64,000 nucleotides of DNA from Aphidius gifuensis (taxonomy: Eukaryota > Arthropoda > Insecta > Hymenoptera > Braconidae): assembly GCF_014905175.1 (NCBI RefSeq), contig NC_057791.1, positions 18,108,177 through 18,172,176 on the forward strand, in the 5' to 3' direction. The notes below the pieces were generated by a model that was given only the letters and a program-made list of their open reading frames with translations, did no database searches and had not been told where the DNA came from. This document shows, piece after piece, positions 42,201 to 51,200 of this stretch. The position numbers and the translations under genes were made by a program. Within the stretch, counting starts at the first letter, position 1. Every line of letters begins with the position of its first letter.

Positions 42201-45200
42201 AACACTAATTTTATTATTATTTATTTAGTCATTTGGAGCTAATTGTTTTATTGGCCTTGGATATGTATTAAAAGTTCCTGTTATCATGGTTAGTTCGACA
42301 ATTGATTTACCCTGGCTAGATGACGCACTTGGACAGCCAACAAATACAGCATTTTTTCCAGCAATGTTTACGGGAAATGCTCCTCCAATGTCATTCATTA
42401 CACGTTTTTTAAATACAATTAAAAGTCATATTAATATTATTCGTTATCGATATATTACTGATACCGTACAAAATTCACAAATGAAAAAATATCTGGATCC
42501 AAATATTCCATCATTGCAAGAGCTGGAAAAAGATGTTGTATTAGCACTTGTTAATTCTTTTCACAGTTTAAGTGGTGTCAGACCAGTTGTACCAAATATC
42601 ATTGAAGTTGCAGGATTACATGTTGAATCAAATTATAATCCACTGTCAAAGGTTGGTATTGAGTATTGACATAATTTTATTTATCTTATTTTTTATTTAA
42701 ATACTGCTTTATTTTTTCTTGAAGGAATTGGAACAGTGGTTGAATGAAAGTACATCAGGAGTAATTTACTTTACTCTTGGTTCAATGGTTAACATTGAAA
42801 CATTTGAGGAGAAAACGATGAGAGCAATTTACTCGGTATTTGAGAAAATTGCTCCAGTACGAGTACTCATGAAAGTGGCTAATAAAGACAAGCTTTTACC
42901 TGGTCTTCCTGCTAATATTAAAACGTCATCTTGGATTCCTCAAGTTGCTGTTTTAGGTATGTAAAAATAATTAAATCTTGAATTATTTATTAAATAATAT
43001 TTTATTATGACAGCACATAAAAATACAAGAGCATTTATAACTCATGGTGGACTTATGAGCTCTCAAGAAGCATTAACGTATGGTATTCCTATGATTGGTA
43101 TTCCACTTTTTGGTGATCAACAAGCAAATATTATGTTTTATTCACGACGCAATATGGCTTTATCATTAAACATTAGAAATTTAACTGAAACGGAATTATT
43201 TAATGCAGTTAACGAAATACTTAATAATCCGAAATACAAGTAAGTTAAGTATTCATAAAATTATTATAACTTTTATTTCTACTATTTTATTTATATATCT
43301 ATTTTTATTATATCATTTAGAAAAGCTGCTGAATTTCAATCAGCTAGATTTTTAGATCGTCCAATGTCTGCGCTAGACACAGCAATTTATTGGACAGAGT
43401 ATGCAATAAGAAATGGACCTAATTCTTTGAGGTCACCAGCAGTCGATATGTATTGGTGGCAAGTGGCTCTTCTTGATGTCTACTTATTTATATTATTTTT
43501 AATTGTAACATCAATTTACACAATACTTCAAATAATTAAAATTTTCATGAAATTATTTTCGTTAAAATCAGTTAAATATAAAAAAACATAATTAAAACGT
43601 TGAAAAAAAATTTTCATTGTCAATTGAATTAATAAAAATATCTGAATATAAATATTAAATTAATCCAGCTTTTGTTTAATAAATAGACTAATGATTATTT
43701 CAATACAACAAACGAGTCAATTATATTCTTATCAATTTTAATTATCGAGGAGTTTACTTGCCATGATAAACTTTAATCGCGTCGTTATGATTTTATCAAA
43801 AGTGTATATCAAGTTATCCGACACTTGGGAAGAATCAATAGACCATTTTCATGAAAAATAATTAAATGAGATTATTTATAATTTTTTTATTGTTAAACAA
43901 ATTATTACATTTTGAAATAAATTTGTTATCAAAGTTCAATATTTAAATTATCAATGTTAATTTACTAAATGAAAATAATTTTCATTGAAAAAAAAAAAAA
44001 CAAAACCGGTATAAAAGATTTCTGTACATTATATAATGTCTTGAAGATATTTTTATTCGCATAATTACTAGTTACTCCAAGGCCGTATTATTTTAATTCA
44101 TCATGAATTTCTGCCAGTCAGCATTCAGCACAGTTAATGTTCGCAGATACTTTTATTACGTCGTGTACAATTGCATGAAAAAATCATTCATACTAATTTG
44201 TAACAAATGATTTCTAGAAATATTTTAAAAATGTGGTCAATCAATATAATTGTAATTTATTTAATTGCAACTGTGTATATTAATACGAGTACAGCATTAA
44301 ATATACTTGGTGTATTTCCAGTGGCAGGTAAAAGTCACTTGATTGTCGGTGAAGAAATATTAAAAACACTGGCATCAAAAGGACACAAGGTCGATGTAAT
44401 TTCACATTTTCCACAGAAAAATAATATACCAAATTATACAGATATTAATATTTCTGGCACAGTTCCATCATCTGTCAATAACATGACATTTCAACAGACT
44501 CAATCTTCAACTGGATTAAAATATGCTCTTCATTTAATAGGAGAAAAACTTTGTGATTTATTGGAACATCCTGAGTTCCAAAAAGTATTAAAAAAACCAA
44601 AAAAATCATATGATGTAATTATTGTTGAGGTAAATATAAAAGTGTTGATAAATCAAAGAAAAAAAAATCCAATAATTATTGCTTTTGATTGACTTATTTT
44701 TTATTTTTTTACAGTTGTTTTTTGCACAGTGCTATTTGGCACTTGGTCAACACTTGGATGCACCAGTTGTTGGACTAGTAGCATCAAAAATGCATGACTG
44801 GTTGTATACACCATTTGGGAATTCTTTTAATCCATCATACATTGCAAGTCTCATGACTGGTCATACTCAACAGATGACTTTTACGGAAAGATTTATCAAT
44901 ACGTATTTTTATTATTCATTAACGTGTCAATTTAATTACTACTTGGAGAATCAATCTCATAAAGTTAAAAAATATTTTAATCGAAGTTTGTCATCAATAC
45001 AAGAACTCTACAGTGATGTTTCGATTGTACTTGTAAATTCACATTACAGTATAAATGAAATTAAACCACAAACACCAGATATCATTGACATTGGAGGTCT
45101 TCATGTAGATTCAAAATCAGAATTAACACCGGTAATTTATATTGAATATAACAATTAATTTTTTTATCTTTAACATCTGTTAATTATTGTCAAAAATTTA

Positions 45201-48200
45201 AATTATATTTTAGGATTTAAAAAAATGGCTTGATGAGAGTGAGGAGGGCTGTGTTTACATTTCATTTGGATCGATGGTACAAATTGAAACACTACCTGCT
45301 GATAAATTAGAGGCATTTTATGAAACATTTAAAAAAATATCACCTGTACGTGTACTTATGAAAATAGCAAAACCCGAAATGTTACCTTCTGATCTTCCAA
45401 AAAATGTTAAAATTTCATCTTGGTTACCACAAATTGCTATATTAAGTAAATATTGATTTTTAAATTTATTCTATATTACCTGTCATTTGTTAGAGTACAT
45501 GATATTCATCAGGCTTACTTTTTAAGTATCAAATTATTTTTTTTTATAGAGCATAAAAATACCAAAGCATTTGTTACACATGGAGGTTTAATGGGAACTC
45601 AAGAATCGATTGCTTGGGGTGTACCACTAGTTGGAATTCCTTTATTTGGTGATCAACATGCAAATCTTCAAAGTTATGCGAGCAAAAAAATTGCTATAGT
45701 TATACAGGTTGAATCATTTAATGCTGAAATTTTAACAAATTCAATTCAGACTGTACTAAATGATCCTGAATACAGGTAATATTAAAATGTATTTTAAAAT
45801 TTTAAAAATATAATTTATAATTTTTATGTTTATTATTTTAGAAATAATGCAAAAGAAATTAGTCGTCTTTTTATGGATCGACCAATGAGTCCAAGAGACA
45901 CGGCTGTTTATTGGATCGAGTATGCAGCAAGACATGGTAATCGTTTAAAATCACCAGCAGTAAAATTAACCTGGTGGCAATTTTATTTATTGGATGTGTA
46001 TGCCTGTATCTTGGCAACTGTTATTATCATAATATATATTTCAAAAAAATTACTATGCTTTGGATTTAGAATTTGTTTTTCTAAAAACAAAGATGATTCT
46101 AAAAAATCCATAGTTACTAAAAAAAATAAATAAACAATTTTATGTTTATTTAAGCTGAATGTGTATCACTAAGAATTTAATTCATCAATTAAAATTCTTA
46201 TCACGAGCATATTTAAAATTAAAAAAAAAAAAAAACAAAAATTAATCCACACTGTTGTTTGGCTACTTTCACGTTATTGCATAATTCAAATATTTTTTTA
46301 TATTATATTAAAATGTCTTATTCATTGTGGTTTTAAAAAAAATTATATATTCTAATTATTATAATTAAATATAATTATTGTGGTGCATTAAAAATACTTG
46401 GGATATTCTCTCTTCCTGTAAAAAGTAATTTTGTTATGGGAGAAGAATTAATGAAAGCTCTCCGTTATAAAGGTCACAAACTTTATAAGTGCATTTTCAC
46501 AAGAATATTTAAATAAAAATTATACTAATATTTAAAAAAAATAATATAAATTATTTAACATATAATTCGTAAAATAATAGCGACTATTTTACAATGAAAA
46601 ATTTATTGAACGTGATGGTACATGAGCGTGTAAATACATGGCAAATCCACAATTACAAATGATAAAAAAAAACAAATAAAAAATACATATGATGTCATTG
46701 TTATTGAGGTGAGCATGATAAACATGTTTTTTTCCCAGATTAAATGCTTATTATTCAATAAAATTCAATTCAATTTGTACAATAAATATTATTTTAATAA
46801 AAATTAATTAAAAAAAGTTATTTTCCAATAATTTATTTAGCTATTAAGTGGCCAGTGTTTTATAGCATTTGGTAAACATCTTGATGTACCAATTGTCGTC
46901 TTATTAACATCAACAATGCAAGACTAGCTGACCCTTTGCTAATCCATTTAATCCAAGTTTGGATTCAGGTTACAGTCAAGAAATACTTGTCAATTATTGT
47001 TCATTTAATTAATGTTTTATTTACCAAAAATATAAATAAACAAATTGATTATGTTGATAAATACTTTAACCATGAATTATCATCAATGCAAGAACTCTAT
47101 AATGATGTTTCTCTTTAACTCGTCAATTCGCATAACAGTATTAATAATATAAAAACACAAACACCCGATATAATTGATATATAGAAGGTCTTCATGTTCA
47201 TACAAAAACAACATTATCATTGGTAATTCATGCGCGTCTAATTGTCCATTAATATTATTATGATTTATTTGTTTAATATGCATAGATAATAATTATTATA
47301 AACAGGTTTTAGAATATTAAAAAATAGCTGGATGAGAGTGAGCAGTGTTTGTTTCTATTTCGTTTATTTATTTCTATGGTAACCATTAAAAGTTTATCAG
47401 CTAAAAAATCTGTGGCATTTTATGATATGTTTAGAAGAGTGGGAGAACACCTGTACGTGTTTTAATTAAAATAAATGATGCCGTATTGTTACCTTCTAAT
47501 TTGCCAAATAATATTAAAACAAGTAGCAGTTTTAAGTGAGTATTACTATTTATTTTTATATTTATATTTATATATATTTTTTTTTTGTTTCAAAGAATAT
47601 AAGAACACAAAGATATTTATCACTCATGAAGGATTAATGGATAGCTTGGAGTCTATTGCTTGGGGTGTTCCATTAGTTGGAATTCCATTGTTTGCTGACC
47701 AACACGTTGCAATTTAATACAATGAATTCTTCATCATTAAAAAATGCTGTTGAAAGTGTATTGAATAATTCTAGCTATCATATAAATAGGTGATATTAAA
47801 ATATTTAAATAAAATTTTACGGAGGTGGGATAGACGCGAAGCGTCCTACCATAGTATTGTTTTTATTATTGTATTTAATTGTATTTATGGATCGACAAAT
47901 GAGCTCTAAAAAATTTATAACAATAGAATAAAAATGCACAAACAATTCAAGTAAATTGTGGTGGCTTTGAAGTGAATTAATTACTAATTGGCTTAATTAT
48001 TTTTTTGAAATATATATCATGTAACACAACGGCTTTGAAATTTTTAATAAAAGTAAAATATATTTTTGTAGGTGTCTTTACTTTGTTTAATGCCAACATC
48101 TGGCTTATCGTAAATAATATATCAACACACGTTGCTCGTACTAATTATTTCCATGTATTAGTACTCGTATAGAAATTTAAAATTTTGTTTAGAAGTAAAA

Positions 48201-51200
48201 AGGCAAGTGGAAACTACATAAGGTTACAAACGAGGTACATCCAATGAAACGAACGCAAATTTTTCTAGTTTTTAATTTATTTATTTAACAACAAACGCAA
48301 AGCTAGAAAATTCTAAAACAAAACCCCCTGAATATTATCCGCCATATGAATTTTCAACTGAAAAGTTTGTTGTTAAATAAATAAATACAGAAGATCGATT
48401 CCTTATATAGTACATTTATTATCAATATATTACTATGAATGACCTAGAGTTTTGTTTTCTTCTTTATTTCGCCGTAAAATGAGAATCAATAATCTATATT
48501 AAAAACAAAAGTTGTAAGTCTTCATACAGTCGTTCTATTGATTGAATAATTTTAAACATTTTTTTAAAAATATATATGAAATTATTTAAATTAGTCCTTG
48601 TAGAAATTACGTGTGTGTGTTAGAAAAAATAGATGGTATTAATATTTATATTTTTTGGAATTTGTTGGGAAACAAAATGATGTAATCTGTTTAGTGTTTG
48701 GGCAAGTTTGTATATATGTTTAGACTTCCTGAATAACAAAATATAGTTTTAAAAAATATTTAAAGTAATTTTGATGGTTTGGTTTTTGGTTAACAAAGAT
48801 CGCTCTAATGCTACACGGATATTTCGAATAGCAATGTATTTCGAAAGACTTTGTCAAGGGTAAAAAGCTAATGAGACTTTTTGCTTTTCGAGAGGGGTCA
48901 TGAGATTGATGCCATTAGTCCGTTTCTACTCACAAAAAACCAATCCCTAATTATAGTGATATTTAGCTCGGTTGAATTATTAACTCTGACTTCCTTTCAA
49001 AAAACACAAGAATAAATCTCAATGTCAATAAAAAAATATTGTCGAAATAGCTGGATGTTTTTTTTTTTTTTTCTTTTTAATTTTGTAGAAAAACTTGGGT
49101 ATATTTCGATCGATCGAAAATAAAAGAAAAGAGGTTTATTTTATTTCTCTTTCTTTGTTGTACATTTTATTTGAAATCTTTTTATTTTACTATTAATGTA
49201 ATTGACTTTATATTTTTTAGAAAAAAAAAAAAAATATATTATCTCTTTGTGAATCGAGCCATGAGCGCAATGTAAAGTAATTACATCTTGGCATGGCAAT
49301 CATTTGAAATCACCTGCGACAAAATTGTCTCAGCTGTATTATCTTTAGAATGAATTTGCATTAGTTTTTTTCGTTCTATTTTATTTTATTTGAATGAGAT
49401 TTTTTATTACTAATTAATATTAAAGTTTTCTACGTTTACAAAGAGATATTTTTCATTGTAAATTTTTGATTATTTATTGTTATTTTTTAAAGACAATTAT
49501 TGATAAAATTTATAACAAAAATAAGTCAGCAATTTGAATGACAAGATGTTAAAAAAATTATTTTAAAATATCTATTTGTAAATGCAGAATCTAATTATCA
49601 ATTTGTATTATTTTTTTTATTTTTTTGCCATCACGGTACGCGGTATGTACCTCCTCAGTCCTCACCTCATAATAATTTTAATGTGTGTAATAAAAACTTG
49701 ATTTATTCGACAAGGAAATTTTATAAAAAAAAGTTATCAATGAAACTGTCAGTTAATATTCATAAATTAAAATTGTGTTATATCAAAGATGGGATGTTAA
49801 ATTTCAACTTCTCAAGCATGACAGTATTACCCTAATAATAATTAGACAGTGTAATATCCATATATAAATTAATGTCCTGCACAATATCAGACATCAAATT
49901 AATTTCAACTTTTTACATGCTGTATTTATTCACCAAAGAAAAGTGCAAATATAGTAAAAATCAATGCTAATAAAGTTATTTTAAAAATTCAAGATAAATA
50001 ATTTCAAACGAAAAAATAAATCTCATTAAAATTTCAACGAGTTGATTCTTTTGAAAATACTTTTTTCTTATTTTTTTCTATTTCAATTACAATGTGTATA
50101 TATGAAAAGAAATATAAACAAATTTTTTTTACAGAGTTTATTCAAATGTAGAAATTTCAAAGGTTAGACATCTTTTTGATTAAAATTTCTTTTACTTTTT
50201 TTGGCAAAGCAAAAAAAAACGACGAAATTTTTATGTAATTCAGTGAGTCATTCAAACTTACTCGTGCATTTTATGATTCGACAAAGAAAAAAATATATAT
50301 AAATTTAATTGATGTTAACTTACCAGCTGGAACTGTCGTATTAATTGCAAGTTGTTCTAAGCACTCTTGTCTTCGTTCTTCAACGACCCTTCTAAATTCA
50401 TCATCTTGCAGTGTACTTCCAACAGTTGTCGATAAATTATTAGGCATCTATTTATAAAAAATACAAAATTTTTAAATAACTATCATCAAAAGTCAAAACT
50501 TTCAAATCAATAAACAATGTTTCAAACTTATTATTGTTCTAAAAGTTAATTTTGTCTATTATTTCAAAATGAAACTTGTAATATTTTATAAATAAAACTT
50601 GAAACAATCAAATTTTTTCATCAATATAAAAGCAAAAAAGAAAAACCATTTTTTCATTTTTAAAAAACAACGAAAGTTTATTATACAAATTTATATATTT
50701 AAATTATTAAAATTTAAATATAATATACTTGTTACTTTTTCATAACTTTAATTAATTTAATAAAACATTTAAAAAGTTAACTACAAATAAAATTGTAATA
50801 AAAGTAAAATAAATAAAAAAATAAATTATCTATTATTTCAATTATTTTTATTTTTTTTTCATTATATAATTATACCATTTAAAATAATAAAACAAATATT
50901 GTTTTATCCCTTGTTTAATAATACACTGTACTTGGATTATTATTGTTTTTTTTTTTTTTATTATTTTAATAATAACACTTGCTGCCAGTCACACAAGTGT
51001 ACTGATGAAAAATAAGAAGAAGCTCCATTAATTGCACTTGTCTATTATTTATCACTGTCATGTATATAATAATAATAATAATAAATATGTGCATAATAAA
51101 CAAGACATGTTGTTAATACACGTAGTGTTTACCACCTAAGGTGTTTTTACTTCTTAATGACTACAAAAAAAAAAAAATAATAAAAACAAAACAATCGATT

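Noticed and set aside
46936..47118. 60-codon plus-strand open frame as an independent gene
   Set aside because: It is a chance frame across the decayed second exon of the UGT pseudogene.
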